Shown here piece by piece: positions 44,801 to 53,532 of a DNA stretch of 64,000 nucleotides (positions are counted from its first letter, which is position 1; every line of letters starts with the position of its first letter). The stretch covers positions 95,866-159,865 of the forward strand of contig JAUMTW010000007.1 in NCBI GenBank assembly GCA_030531005.1. The letters run 5' to 3'. The translations under genes and the position numbers were made by a program. The stretch comes from Corynebacterium sp. (GTDB taxonomy: Bacteria; Actinomycetota; Actinomycetes; Mycobacteriales; Mycobacteriaceae). Below the pieces are notes generated by a model. That model ran no database searches. It saw only the letters and a program-made list of their open reading frames with translations, and had not been told where the DNA came from.

Positions 44801-47016
44801 CAGTGGCTTTGATGGCGATGATGAATACGGCCTTCGCTGTTGGCAAGGCAGACGCCCAATTGTTGTTCACCTTAAAACGCAAAGTGCCTGCAACCGAATC
44901 GATCCACGCCTTGCTTGCCAAGCTCTACGTGCATGGTAGTGATATCGATTTCGCCCGTCTGGTGGGTCGCGGTTCGTATATCCAGGCGCCGGGAATGCAA
45001 TTTAAGCACCAGGCTTATTGGACGAGTGCCCGACCATCCTTACAGAAGCAGGCTAGCCTGCCTGGTACCCAAGTAGTGCTGTCAGATGGTCTGGCCTTTA
45101 GCACCGTGGCAGAAAACGTACCTTCCTTGCCTGCGTTGCTCGAGGCTGCAGTTCAGTTCGTCAACCCAGAGGCCCAATTGGTGCGCAGCGCGGAAACCCA
45201 GCAGCTACCTGCCTCCGGTGAGCTCACCACTATTGTGCGCAAGCACTTAGGTGGTTTGAGTCTGCAGGTCTACCGCGTGATGGGGGACACCACTATCTTG
45301 TTGGGTGAGGGAGTAGCAAGTGAAGGATCAACAGCAATTCCAAGGCTCGATGGGTTAGGCCTGGAAGGATGGGGCGCGCTGGGCGATGATACTGCTGCAG
45401 GCACCCCGGTTGCCCCGGTCGTTGATCTAGCCCAGGAGCATATTGCTGCTCAACTACCAGATATTTCCAACGATGGTTTTGTTTGGGATCCTGCCAGTGG
45501 GGAGAGCGTTGAAGAACGTCTACGCGCAATTGTTTCCGAATCCATGGGCTATGATGCCGAGGATCTACCAGGAGAACTACCACTGATTGACTTGGGGCTT
45601 GATTCCTTGATGGGCATGCGAATTAAGAACCGCATTGAGCATGATTTCCAGATCCCACCACTGCAGGTACAAGCATTGCGCGATGCCTCTGTGGCTGATG
45701 TGGTACACATCGTGGAAGACCTGGTGGCAAAAAACCAGCGGGCTGACAGTGCGGTCGACAGCGTGGGCGGAAATGCCGGGCCTATTCCAGTTGCAAATCC
45801 CCCAATCAGTGTTGAGGGGAACGAATCCAGCGACGCAGCAGCCGAAACCTCTGCAGAAGCTACTATTGCAACCTTTGCGGATACTGTTGAAACCTTGGCT
45901 GGGCGCACCACACAAGACTCTGCCGTACCAGTTGCTCCTCGTGATGCCGCTGAGCGCCTTGTCTTTGCAACATGGGCTAATATCACCGGAGCAGCAGTGC
46001 CTGGTATCCAAAGTCCACTGCCAGTAATCACTGAAGCTCAAGCACAAGAAATCGCCGAACGACTGCATGACCGTAGCGATGCTGACGTGAAGGTCGAGCA
46101 GGTCCTTGCAGCAGGAACCTTAGAATCGCTAGGCAATATTGTCCGCGAGAGTTTAGAGACTGAGGTCGAAGGCAATGTGCGGGTGCTGCGTGCTCGCCCA
46201 GCAGACTCGCATGCCCCAGCAGTCTTCATGTTCCACCCTGCCGGTGGTAGTTCTGTGGTTTACCAGCCATTGACGCGTCGCCTACCGGCTGAAGTCCCGG
46301 TTTATGGCATTGAGCGCCTCGAAGGTGAACTTCGTGAGCGGGCGGCAGCCTACCTACCGGAGATCGTGGAACTTGCAGCGGGTGGCCCCATCATCGTAGG
46401 CGGCTGGAGCTTTGGCGGGGCACTGGCGTATGAGGTTGTCGACCAACTACGCCAACACCACCCCGAGGTTAAGGTCGCATATATCGCATTGCTCGACACC
46501 GTCAAGCCGCGTAATCCTGCGCCCGATACCATTGAAGAGACCGTAGCGCGCTGGTATCGCTACGCCGCCTTTGCTAAGAAGACTTATGGTCTGGAGTTCG
46601 AGGTGCCAACTGAGCTACTGCGCACGGCAGGCGAAGCAGCCATGTTAGAGATGGTGAAAGATTTTCTTGGCAATGCTGATACTTCGGCAACCGGCGTTTC
46701 TGCCGGAGTGCTAGAGCACCAACGCGCTAGCTTTGTGGATAACCGCATCTTGGACCAAGTGGATATGCAGCGCTGGGCGCAGGTGAATGTGCCAGTGATA
46801 CTTTTCCGCGCGGAGCGTATGCATGATGGGGCCATAGAACTCGAACCCGCCTACGCCGATATCGCCCCGGATGGCGGCTGGGCTGCGATCGTATCTGAGC
46901 TGGAGATCGTGCAGCTGCACGGCGATCACCTGGCTGTGGTTGATGAGCCAGAAATTGCTACTGTTGGCAAGGTTTTAAGCGCCAAGATCGCAGCTTTAGA
47001 AGAGTCCAAGCGATAA
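41833..47016 (+). CDS. pks13: Mycolate condensase polyketide synthase Pks13
   Basis: The 1727-residue protein has the Pks13 order ACP-KS-AT-ACP-TE. Visible sites: N-terminal carrier LGLSS with Ser52 as phosphopantetheine site; ketosynthase DTACSSS with Cys287 and later the HGTGT and KTNFGHTESAAG His motifs; acyltransferase GMSMG with Ser798; C-terminal carrier LGLDSL with Ser1258; thioesterase GGWSFGG with Ser1526. It condenses two fatty acyl chains to the 3-oxo precursor of corynomycolic acid and transfers it to trehalose. The KS-AT linker contains nine-base tandem repeats coding NPA units. The start is a TTG (41833) with a GAGAGAGAAAG stretch upstream. fadD32, normally just upstream, is missing; accD follows. 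Confidence 0.96.
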   Translation: MTQHAAPDASITTPHTTAEWQEWVAGWIQHTTGLSAAELSVDAPLQSLGLSSRDVVILAGEIERTAGINIDATVAYQYPTIAALAAFLSSGGPATQQSIPAAATPSTSSGSQQFASQHDIAIVGMAGRYPGAADTDEMWRMFLEGRDGLGPLPVGRWSEYAGDPVVSQKIDSTHLTAGYLDDIADFDAEFFGLSPVEAANMDPQQRIMLELTWRALEHANIAASKLRGAQVGVYVGSVNNDYGMLISADPEAVHPYAVTGNSSAIIPNRISYAFDFRGPSISVDTACSSSLVATHQAVRDLRNGDADVAIAGGINIMAHPFVTTSFGTLGVLSPTGKIHAFSDDADGFVRSDGAGVLVLKRVADAVATGDRILAVIKGSAVNSDGHSNGLTAPNPDAQIAVLQRAYADAGVSPTEVDFVDAHGTGTILGDPIEAQALGAVLGAGRRTEHPLLLASAKTNFGHTESAAGSASLIKTVLAMQEDVLPASLHFNAPNPYIDFDANHLEVIQDPREWPEYSGHKLAGVSGFGFGGTNAHVVLSDFQPADYPELATPVNLANPANPASPAGHAKSSVNAASPANKGISTTPEQQTIPAGLDDFAITAVRNPNQGPQLGQGAAQLSDTEVLLPVSGLVASRMRIAAHTLASALAESVDSELPMIARSLAHQNQGRARAVVQASTAADAVRRLELVAQGKAAPGVSFANGPQTMGPVFVYSGFGSQHRKMAKELYELSSIFAARLAELDEYVQAESGWSAVELILDDSRTYDTESAQVVITVIQIALTDFLAALGARPAAVMGMSMGEIAAAYAAGGLSAEDALRIASHRSRLMGEGEKSLSEDQLGAMALVEFAAADLDIFISENPEFAGIEPAVYAGPGMTTVGGPRQAVKKLVELLESQQKFARLLDVKGAGHTSAVDPIMGELSAEIADIQPQPLRIPLFSSVDRNEVYPAGALVHDADYFLRCTRQPVWFSDATTQAFAHGHQMLVEISAHPVALMAMMNTAFAVGKADAQLLFTLKRKVPATESIHALLAKLYVHGSDIDFARLVGRGSYIQAPGMQFKHQAYWTSARPSLQKQASLPGTQVVLSDGLAFSTVAENVPSLPALLEAAVQFVNPEAQLVRSAETQQLPASGELTTIVRKHLGGLSLQVYRVMGDTTILLGEGVASEGSTAIPRLDGLGLEGWGALGDDTAAGTPVAPVVDLAQEHIAAQLPDISNDGFVWDPASGESVEERLRAIVSESMGYDAEDLPGELPLIDLGLDSLMGMRIKNRIEHDFQIPPLQVQALRDASVADVVHIVEDLVAKNQRADSAVDSVGGNAGPIPVANPPISVEGNESSDAAAETSAEATIATFADTVETLAGRTTQDSAVPVAPRDAAERLVFATWANITGAAVPGIQSPLPVITEAQAQEIAERLHDRSDADVKVEQVLAAGTLESLGNIVRESLETEVEGNVRVLRARPADSHAPAVFMFHPAGGSSVVYQPLTRRLPAEVPVYGIERLEGELRERAAAYLPEIVELAAGGPIIVGGWSFGGALAYEVVDQLRQHHPEVKVAYIALLDTVKPRNPAPDTIEETVARWYRYAAFAKKTYGLEFEVPTELLRTAGEAAMLEMVKDFLGNADTSATGVSAGVLEHQRASFVDNRILDQVDMQRWAQVNVPVILFRAERMHDGAIELEPAYADIAPDGGWAAIVSELEIVQLHGDHLAVVDEPEIATVGKVLSAKIAALEESKR
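43492..43536 (+). repeat. Nine-bp tandem repeat inside the pks13 linker
   Basis: Five successive 9-mers related to AACCCAGCG (two of them identical) encode the N-P-A/S-P-A stretch in the linker after the ketosynthase domain. The repeat keeps frame and probably varies in copy number between strains. Confidence 0.8.
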
Positions 47017-47131
47017 AATATGTGCTGGACTCTCACGGACTCTCGTCCAAGAAGTCCGTACCGTGTGCACTTATGCTTAGTAGTATGCGCAACGCCAAAT
47101 AGTACGTATAAGGCCTGGTCCTGGCAGTGAA

Positions 47132-47159
47132 TAAGCCTGACAGAGTAAGCCTGACAGAG
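47132..47159 (+). repeat. Tandem duplication of a 14-mer between pks13 and accD
   Basis: TAAGCCTGACAGAG occurs twice without a gap. It lies in the 227-base spacer, which also has a small stem-loop (ACGGACT/AGTCCGT, 47035-47059). Confidence 0.9.
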
Positions 47160-47243
47160 GAATGCCTGGCAACAGCGCACCGTCTGGCTCAACAGCCTGG
47201 TAAGCATTATGAGCATCGTTGCATTATGACAAAAGGAGACACC

Positions 47244-48824
47244 GTGACCGTAGGTCTGCCAGAAGAGCACCCCCAGCTGGCAACCACTGCTGAGAAATTA
47301 GCAGATCTGAAAGCTCGCCTACGGCAAGCCCAAGATCCCGGCAGTGAGCGCTCCCGGGCTAAGCGTGATGCTGCTGGGCTGACCACCCCGCGCCAGCGCA
47401 TTGATCGTTTACTCGACGTGGGCTCCTTTGTGGAGATTGGCGCTCTTGGGAGAACTCCGGATGAACCCGATGCCCCTTATTCCGATGGGGTGGTTACCGG
47501 CTACGGGCGTATCGATGGCCGTCCCGTTGCGGTGTATGCGCATGATAAGACGGTGTATGGCGGCTCAGTGGGTGTGACCTTTGGGCGTAAAGTCTGTGAA
47601 GTCATGGACTTTGCCATCAAGATCGGTTGCCCGGTGATCGGTATTCAAGATTCCGGTGGTGCGCGTATCCAAGATGCGGTGACCTCCTTGGCCATGTATT
47701 CCGAGATTGCCCGGCGGCAGCTGCCGCTCTCTGGGCGCTCCCCACAGATTTCGATCATGATGGGCAAATCTGCCGGCGGCGCGGTCTACGCTCCGGTCAC
47801 CACAGACTTCGTGGTAGCAGTTGCAGACCGTGCCGAAATGTATGTCACTGGACCGGCGGTCATTAAAGAGGTCACTGGCGAGGAAATCACCTCAGCAGAG
47901 CTCGGTTCCGCGCACCAGCAAGAGCTCAACGGAAACGTATCCTATGTTGCTGCTGATGAAGATGATGCCTTCGCCTATGTGCATGATTTGCTACAGCACC
48001 TGCCGCTCACCTGCTATGATCCAAACCCAGTGTTTGCGGCTCCCGATGATGCCGAGGTAGCTATTACCCCAACTCTGGATACCTTTATGCCAGATGATAC
48101 GAATGCCGGCTATGACATGCATGATCTGCTCACCCAGCTCTTTGATGATGCTGATTTTTTAGAAGTCCAGCCCGGATTTGCCCCGAACTTGATCACGGGC
48201 TTTACCCGCGTAGAGGGCCGTTCAGTGGGCGTGATTGCTAATCAGCCCATTGAATATGCTGGTTGTATTGATGCTGATGCCGCTGATAAGGGGGCGCGGT
48301 TTATTCGTATTTGTGATGCCTACAATATTCCGCTGGCATTCGTGGTAGATACCCCGGGCTATTTACCGGGTGTCGAACAAGAAAAGGTGGGCCTCATCCA
48401 CCGTGGTGCCAAGCTAGCCTTCGCTTTGGTGGAAGCTACCGTGCCTAAGGTTTCACTCATTGTGCGAAAAGCTTATGGTGGTGCCTATGCGGTGATGGGT
48501 TCGAAGGGTTTGACCGGTGATATTAATTTAGCGTGGCCAACTGCCCAGATCGCGGTAATGGGAGCTGCTGCTGCTTCGGTGATGATTCAAGGCAAGCAGC
48601 TCGCGCAGATCGAAGACCCGGCTCAGCGGGCGTATATGAAGAAGATCTTCATGGACTTTTATGACGAGAATATGACTAGTCCCTATGTGGCTGCGGAGCG
48701 TGGCTATATTGATGCCATGATCCAGCCGCACGAAACGAGGCTGGCGTTGCGCCAAGCATTGCGTCATTTGGCGACGAAAACGGAGTACGATCTGCCGAAA
48801 AAGCATACGATTGCTCCAATGTAA
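47244..48824 (+). CDS. accD3: Acyl-CoA carboxylase beta subunit for mycolate synthesis
   Basis: The 526-residue carboxyltransferase carries both crotonase-like halves: IGIQDSGGARIQDAVTSL and GKSAGGAVYAP in the N-terminal half, CDAYNIPLAFVVDTPGYLPG and RKAYGGAYAVMGSK in the C-terminal half. With the AccA3-type biotin subunit it carboxylates the acyl-CoA used as extender by Pks13 (called AccD4 in mycobacteria). GTG 47244 is chosen because AAGGAG sits just before it; upstream ATG 47226 would place that site inside the gene. It probably shares a transcript with pks13 despite the 227-base spacer. Confidence 0.93.
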   Translation: MTVGLPEEHPQLATTAEKLADLKARLRQAQDPGSERSRAKRDAAGLTTPRQRIDRLLDVGSFVEIGALGRTPDEPDAPYSDGVVTGYGRIDGRPVAVYAHDKTVYGGSVGVTFGRKVCEVMDFAIKIGCPVIGIQDSGGARIQDAVTSLAMYSEIARRQLPLSGRSPQISIMMGKSAGGAVYAPVTTDFVVAVADRAEMYVTGPAVIKEVTGEEITSAELGSAHQQELNGNVSYVAADEDDAFAYVHDLLQHLPLTCYDPNPVFAAPDDAEVAITPTLDTFMPDDTNAGYDMHDLLTQLFDDADFLEVQPGFAPNLITGFTRVEGRSVGVIANQPIEYAGCIDADAADKGARFIRICDAYNIPLAFVVDTPGYLPGVEQEKVGLIHRGAKLAFALVEATVPKVSLIVRKAYGGAYAVMGSKGLTGDINLAWPTAQIAVMGAAAASVMIQGKQLAQIEDPAQRAYMKKIFMDFYDENMTSPYVAAERGYIDAMIQPHETRLALRQALRHLATKTEYDLPKKHTIAPM

Positions 48825-48834
48825 GCCAACAACG

Positions 48835-48875
48835 AAGGACCTGCACTCCGACATTCTGGAGCGGCAGGTCCTTGG
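48835..48875 (+). terminator. Hairpin after accD
   Basis: Perfect 10-bp outer stem AAGGACCTGC/GCAGGTCCTT with an inner ACTCC/GGAGC helix, 10 bases after the stop. No T-run follows. Confidence 0.6.
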
Positions 48876-48921
48876 ATCATGTGGCGGACTAGCACAATGT
48901 GTTGAGCACCGCTGAGGCTCT

Positions 48922-48965
48922 GGCCGGGGCCGGGGCCGGGGCCGGGGCCTGGGCCTGGGCCTGGT
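48922..48965. repeat. GGGGCC tandem repeat (G-quadruplex motif)
   Basis: Four GGGGCC units in perfect tandem (G-tracts at 48926, 48932, 48938 and 48944) continue into two GGGCCT units. The plus strand meets the four-G-tract rule for an intramolecular G-quadruplex. It lies between the convergent accD and DUF3054 genes. Confidence 0.9.
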
Positions 48966-49017
48966 GGCCTGGGACTTGGCGTCTTGCTGTCCTGAGGCCG
49001 GGGGAGCTCTACGCGGT

Positions 49018-49392
49018 CTACTTCTGCTTGAATTTGGTGACCAAGGCGTAGATTAAGCGCCAGCCCACAATCAAGATGAAGGACATGAAGCTGGCCACCA
49101 CAAAAAAGGACCAATGCGGCATACGCATATTGCGCAGGAACCAGATCACCAGGCCGGTAACCAAGGTAAGCAGCCATACTCGGGTACCTGATTCTAAGGA
49201 TACGCCGGGGGTCTTTGCTACCTGGAAGCTAACCCAACCGATGTAGACTCCGAGGCCGAAGGGCCAGAAGGTGTGGAAGAGGTGTAAGCCCTCATGCGAT
49301 TGGGTGGCTAAAAAGGCAAAGAGCAGCATACAAGCAGCATCGACCCAAAAGATTTTATGCCTCAAGGGGGCAAGGAACCGGGCAGCATTCAT
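49018..49392 (-). CDS. DUF3054 membrane protein
   Basis: A 124-residue protein with four predicted membrane helices (FWVDAACMLLFAFLATQSHEGL; FGLGVYIGWVSFQVA; VWLLTLVTGLVIWFLRN; WSFFVVASFMSFILIVGWRLI), consistent with DUF3054. Function unknown. ATG 49392 follows GAGGT; an upstream extension to 49497 would overlap the neighbour and lacks support. It keeps its usual place between accD and the UPF0104 gene. Confidence 0.82.
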   Translation of the reverse strand: MNAARFLAPLRHKIFWVDAACMLLFAFLATQSHEGLHLFHTFWPFGLGVYIGWVSFQVAKTPGVSLESGTRVWLLTLVTGLVIWFLRNMRMPHWSFFVVASFMSFILIVGWRLIYALVTKFKQK

Positions 49393-49435
49393 GACAACCT
49401 CAATACAGCAATATCTCGGGGATAGGGAAGGGGTA

Positions 49436-50494
49436 TTAGTGCAGCGGTAAAGATTCGGCTTGGGCCACATGGGTATGCAGTACCCGGGCCCCACCACGTA
49501 ATACCGATATTAAGTATGCTACCCAACCAATGATGGTGACAAGGGCGAAACTGAAAATACGGTAGACAAAGACTGCACCGAATGCACTAGAGGCAGTCAT
49601 ACCGACCGCAACCAAACTGGTGGTCATAGCCGCTTCTACGGGGCCAATACCTGCTGGCGTGATCTGTGCGGTGCCTACGATCTTGGTGGTGACGAAGGCA
49701 AGCACGATACCCAGAATAGAGGGGATTTCCCCAGCGCGTTCAAAGCCAGGGATGTGACCGGTGACCGCCCAGATACAAAAACCCATGGAGATAATGTCGA
49801 ATACCCAGTTCATCAGGGAGCATAGTGAGATGGTGCGGAATTGGTTCGGCGTCATCCGTACGGAATTGAGCTGCAAAATATGGCGGTGTAGGGCGGGGAT
49901 CCAGCGTTCGGAATCCGCGCGGCAGAGGCGGTTATAGCGGCGCACAAACCCACAGATAATGCGCGAGGTGGTACGTGTGTTATTAATGGCGGCGAAGATT
50001 ACCAGGATAAGTACGGACATGAGCACGAGCATGCTCACCACCCGCCAGATGCCGATGGAGGCATCCATGAAGACGATGGCAAAACCACCTAAGGCCATGA
50101 GCCAGATTGTGGATAGTACCCCGGAGACCACAATGAACCAAGAGATGATCGCGGGAGGAATGCCCCAGGTACGCATGGTGTGGAACTGATACACAGTGGA
50201 AATGGCAGGACCACCAGGGAAGGTTGAAGACCACGAATTGGAGATCAAGGTCAATTCCGAGGTGTGCCATAAGGAGACCTCTCGACCGCCGTAGCGCAGC
50301 ATCCTATGCATGACAATTGCCATGCATTCGATTGAGAGTAGGACGGCGATCACAGCCAAGAGGATGGGCAGTGGTTCAGCATTGAGTACCGCTTCGTACC
50401 CTTCGGCGAGGAAGGGCATTTTATCGCGCAGTAGAAAGCCTACGATGGCGAATAAGACGAGCGGGCCTAGGAAACGGAGCCACTTACGGCGCAT
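49436..50494 (-). CDS. UPF0104 flippase-like integral membrane protein
   Basis: The 352-residue protein has eight or so membrane helices and the lysylphosphatidylglycerol-synthase-like transmembrane domain: NSWSSTFPGGPAISTVYQF near residue 87-105 and TTKIVGTAQITPAGIGPVEAAMT near 270-292. Members are thought to flip or transfer lipid-linked substrates. Its conserved place beside the MmpL transporter and pks13 points to envelope lipid assembly, but no substrate is known. Confidence 0.85.
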   Translation of the reverse strand: MRRKWLRFLGPLVLFAIVGFLLRDKMPFLAEGYEAVLNAEPLPILLAVIAVLLSIECMAIVMHRMLRYGGREVSLWHTSELTLISNSWSSTFPGGPAISTVYQFHTMRTWGIPPAIISWFIVVSGVLSTIWLMALGGFAIVFMDASIGIWRVVSMLVLMSVLILVIFAAINNTRTTSRIICGFVRRYNRLCRADSERWIPALHRHILQLNSVRMTPNQFRTISLCSLMNWVFDIISMGFCIWAVTGHIPGFERAGEIPSILGIVLAFVTTKIVGTAQITPAGIGPVEAAMTTSLVAVGMTASSAFGAVFVYRIFSFALVTIIGWVAYLISVLRGGARVLHTHVAQAESLPLH

Positions 50495-50509
50495 ACAGTT
50501 AATTACTCC

Positions 50510-52813
50510 TTAGTTTTTCTTGCGGCGATCAGAGAGCTGCTGTTCAAGCTCTGGGAAGGGGATGAGGTGTTCGGCTGTATCAGCCGGTAATCCAGAGCGC
50601 ACTGCGGTCTGCGGGGCAGGTTTGGCCGCACTAATGGCGGTACCGGCTGCAGGAGTACCGGCATCAAATGAGGCGGCACTGGCTGTTTCAATTGCTTCGT
50701 TTTCGTGATGGCCTAAAGCACGTGCTGCGCGCTGAATGAACTGGGGAGCCCACCAGTTATCCTCGTGGAGTAAGTGCATGATTGCCGGAACTAGGAGCAT
50801 GCGGATGATAGTGGCATCGAGGAATAAGGCAATGACCATACCAAAAGCGATGGTCTTCATCATGACGATATCGGAGAAGCCGAAGGCCCCACTGACCACG
50901 ATCATGATTAAGGCTGCCGCTGTAATGATCCCACCGGTATGTGCGGTGCCATAGCGGATTGCCTCATCGGTGCTTTGGCCCTTTTCTTTGGCCTCAACCA
51001 TGCGCGAGACCAAGAAGACCTCGTAGTCAGTGGATAGGCCATAGAGGATAGCCATGATGAGCACCAGAACGGGGCTCATCAGCGGTCCTGCAGAGAAGTT
51101 GAATACGTTTGCTCCAACGCCATCAACGAACATCAAAGTGAGCATGCCCAAGGTGGCACCCATACCCAAAATGGTCATAATGACGGCCTTGGCTGGCAGG
51201 ATGATAGAGCCGAAGACTAGGGCCATCAGGATGAAGGTAGCGATGATGATGTAGAGCACCATCCACGGCAGGCGATCAAAAAGTGCCTCCATAGATTCCA
51301 CTTCGAGGGCTGGGGTGCCACCGATGTAGAGCTCGACACCCTCAGGGGCTTTGATCTCTCGGAGTTGCTGGACGACGGAATCGTTGAGCTCACGGTTTTC
51401 AATACCCGCGCTGAGGATCGTGGTGCCATCCGTGGTGGGGGTGGACGGTGCCAGGCGATCTGTCAAGCCTTCAATGCTGGCGGCCTGTTGGTAGACCTCT
51501 ACGAGCTGGGCATTATCAGCATTGGTTACCACCAGCTTGATAGGTTCGGTGCGGAATTCCGGGAAGAGCTCATCGAAGGTTGCCTGGGCGGTGCGTACCT
51601 CATTATTTGGAGGCAGGTAGGTTTCGTTGAGGCCGCCGAATTTCACATTTGCCAGTGGTGCAGTCATGGCCAGCAGTAGGATCACAATCGCGGTGGTTAC
51701 AATGCCAGCCCGGCTCATTGCCCATTTCGGAATGCGATACCAGAAGGTGGAGGCTAAAGGCTTTGCGGTGCGATTGATCTTGCGTACTGCAAAGCGGTCA
51801 ATATTTTTGCCCAGAAGGCTGAAGATGGCAGGCAGCACAGTAATCGAAAGTAAGGCGGCAAGACCCACGGCACTCATTGCACCATAGGCTACTGATTTGA
51901 GAAAAGCCTGGGGAAATAAGAAGAGTCCGGATAAAGCCACCATCACCATGGCTGCGGAGAACACCACGGTCTTACCTGCCGTATTGGTGGTAGTGACCAC
52001 CGCAGCATGCACGCTTTTCCCCTTATCTAATTCTTCGCGGAAGCGTGAGACCATGAACAAGCCATAGTCGATAGCTAGCCCTAAACCCAGCAGGGTGACC
52101 ACGGATTGGGCAAAGACATTCACCTGGGTGAGATCCGCCAGAATCGCCAGCAAGCCTAGGGAACCCAGAATAGAAAGCATGCCTACGATCAGCGGCATGA
52201 AGGCCGCGACCACGGTGCCGAATACGAGTAATAGGAGTAGACCTACTGCCGGTAAGGCATAGACTTCTGCACGAGAAATATCGGCAGCCATGCCGGAATC
52301 CAAAGCATCAGCGACGGCGGTGGCGCCAGCAATCTCGGTGGTGACTCCGGTGATCTCGGGCTGGAGATCAGATTGGATGGTGCGGAAGTCTTTGAGCGTT
52401 TGCTCTCCATCGCCAGCTAGGGAGACTGCAGCAAAGGTAGTGGTCGTATCGTCGCTGATAAAGGCAGCATTTGGGGTGGAGAAATAACTATTAATCTCGG
52501 CAATTTCATTGGGATAATTGGTTGCCAACCACTCTAGATAATCGTCAATAGCTTGGCCGGTGTCCCCAGCAGTAATGTCTTTGTCACCGCGAAAGAGCAG
52601 GATGACATCACCGGAATTATCCCGGCCGAAAACCTCTTCTTCGATGTGGGCAGCGCGGGTGGAAGAGGAGTTAGGGTCGTCCCAGCCTTCTTGGCTCATG
52701 CGGTCTGCGAGTTGTACGCCGAAGATTCCATAGAGGGCGAGGATGAGTCCCACGACGATCGCTGGCAAAATTTTGCGGTGCCGGTAGGTAAAATTTCCCC
52801 AGCGAGCGAACAT
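50510..52813 (-). CDS. MmpL/CmpL-family RND lipid transporter
   Basis: The 767-residue protein has two MMPL repeats of six helices each, with large external loops after helices 1 and 7. Signature stretches: GLGLAIDYGLFMVSRFREEL near residue 240 and ILYGLSTDYEVFLVSRMVEA near 590, holding the Asp-Tyr pairs that carry protons in MmpL3-type pumps. The cytoplasmic C-terminus (680-767) is short and Ala-rich. Family members export trehalose monocorynomycolate. Synteny with pks13-accD supports that substrate. It lies 15 bases before the UPF0104 gene, so the two are one operon. Confidence 0.92.
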   Translation of the reverse strand: MFARWGNFTYRHRKILPAIVVGLILALYGIFGVQLADRMSQEGWDDPNSSSTRAAHIEEEVFGRDNSGDVILLFRGDKDITAGDTGQAIDDYLEWLATNYPNEIAEINSYFSTPNAAFISDDTTTTFAAVSLAGDGEQTLKDFRTIQSDLQPEITGVTTEIAGATAVADALDSGMAADISRAEVYALPAVGLLLLLVFGTVVAAFMPLIVGMLSILGSLGLLAILADLTQVNVFAQSVVTLLGLGLAIDYGLFMVSRFREELDKGKSVHAAVVTTTNTAGKTVVFSAAMVMVALSGLFLFPQAFLKSVAYGAMSAVGLAALLSITVLPAIFSLLGKNIDRFAVRKINRTAKPLASTFWYRIPKWAMSRAGIVTTAIVILLLAMTAPLANVKFGGLNETYLPPNNEVRTAQATFDELFPEFRTEPIKLVVTNADNAQLVEVYQQAASIEGLTDRLAPSTPTTDGTTILSAGIENRELNDSVVQQLREIKAPEGVELYIGGTPALEVESMEALFDRLPWMVLYIIIATFILMALVFGSIILPAKAVIMTILGMGATLGMLTLMFVDGVGANVFNFSAGPLMSPVLVLIMAILYGLSTDYEVFLVSRMVEAKEKGQSTDEAIRYGTAHTGGIITAAALIMIVVSGAFGFSDIVMMKTIAFGMVIALFLDATIIRMLLVPAIMHLLHEDNWWAPQFIQRAARALGHHENEAIETASAASFDAGTPAAGTAISAAKPAPQTAVRSGLPADTAEHLIPFPELEQQLSDRRKKN

Positions 52814-52912
52814 GAATCCTCAATTCCGTTGTTGAAAAAAGCCAATAAATCTTTGGAAGAGCTTACCTGCTTTGCAGTGGGTATGCCATTAGTGATGTGG
52901 GGAAATACCCGC

Positions 52913-53530
52913 TTAACGCCGTAATAGGGACTCCAAAGGCTGCAGTGGTTCCAGCCAAGCGCCTTCTGCGGGCAGATGTGCCAGATCCACACGTGGTAGC
53001 GGTTCTTGGAAGAGGTTCGGGATCGCTTCACAATCCACAAAGGTGATTTCTGGATCTTGTATCGCCCAGTTCGCTTGCTCTCGGAAGGAGAGCACTGTGG
53101 TTGCGACCCCGCTGGCAGCTAATTCCTGCAATTGGGTTTTGAAATTGCGGCCATCAGCACTGGCTACGATAACTCCAGCTAAAGAGTCTGTGGCAGCGAG
53201 TTCTGCGATTAAGGCTGACATTTCTGGGTCGACATCACTATCGTCACTGGTCTTGGGTTTTGCGAAGACCGCGAAACCGTTGGAGCGCACGGCATCGACC
53301 CAGGGGCGCATTTGCTCTGCATGCTGGGGTGGCACATTGCAAAATAAGGTGGCTCGGGCATGTACTGACTGCTCGCTGGTGTGGCTCAAACGCCCTGCTT
53401 CAGCCAATAGCCAGCGTCCTAAGGCTTGGAAGCGGGGGCGCTGCGCTCCAGAGGGGCGCGCGCCGATAATGCTCGATAAGGTCATATCCATATTGGGTGC
53501 GTCCCATACGAGTAATAGGGTGTCGCGCAT
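52913..53530 (-). CDS. NYN-domain (PIN-like) putative RNase
   Basis: The 205-residue protein has an NYN/LabA-like nuclease fold: LLLVWDAPNMDMTL at the start (catalytic Asp), VDPEMSALIAEL in the middle, and GVIVASADGRNF with the second acidic motif near residue 125. NYN proteins are metal-dependent ribonucleases acting in RNA processing. GGAGGT spaced five bases before ATG 53530 decides this start against the in-frame ATG at 53545. It follows trmB by two bases. Confidence 0.87.
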   Translation of the reverse strand: MRDTLLLVWDAPNMDMTLSSIIGARPSGAQRPRFQALGRWLLAEAGRLSHTSEQSVHARATLFCNVPPQHAEQMRPWVDAVRSNGFAVFAKPKTSDDSDVDPEMSALIAELAATDSLAGVIVASADGRNFKTQLQELAASGVATTVLSFREQANWAIQDPEITFVDCEAIPNLFQEPLPRVDLAHLPAEGAWLEPLQPLESLLRR

Positions 53531-53532
53531 TT

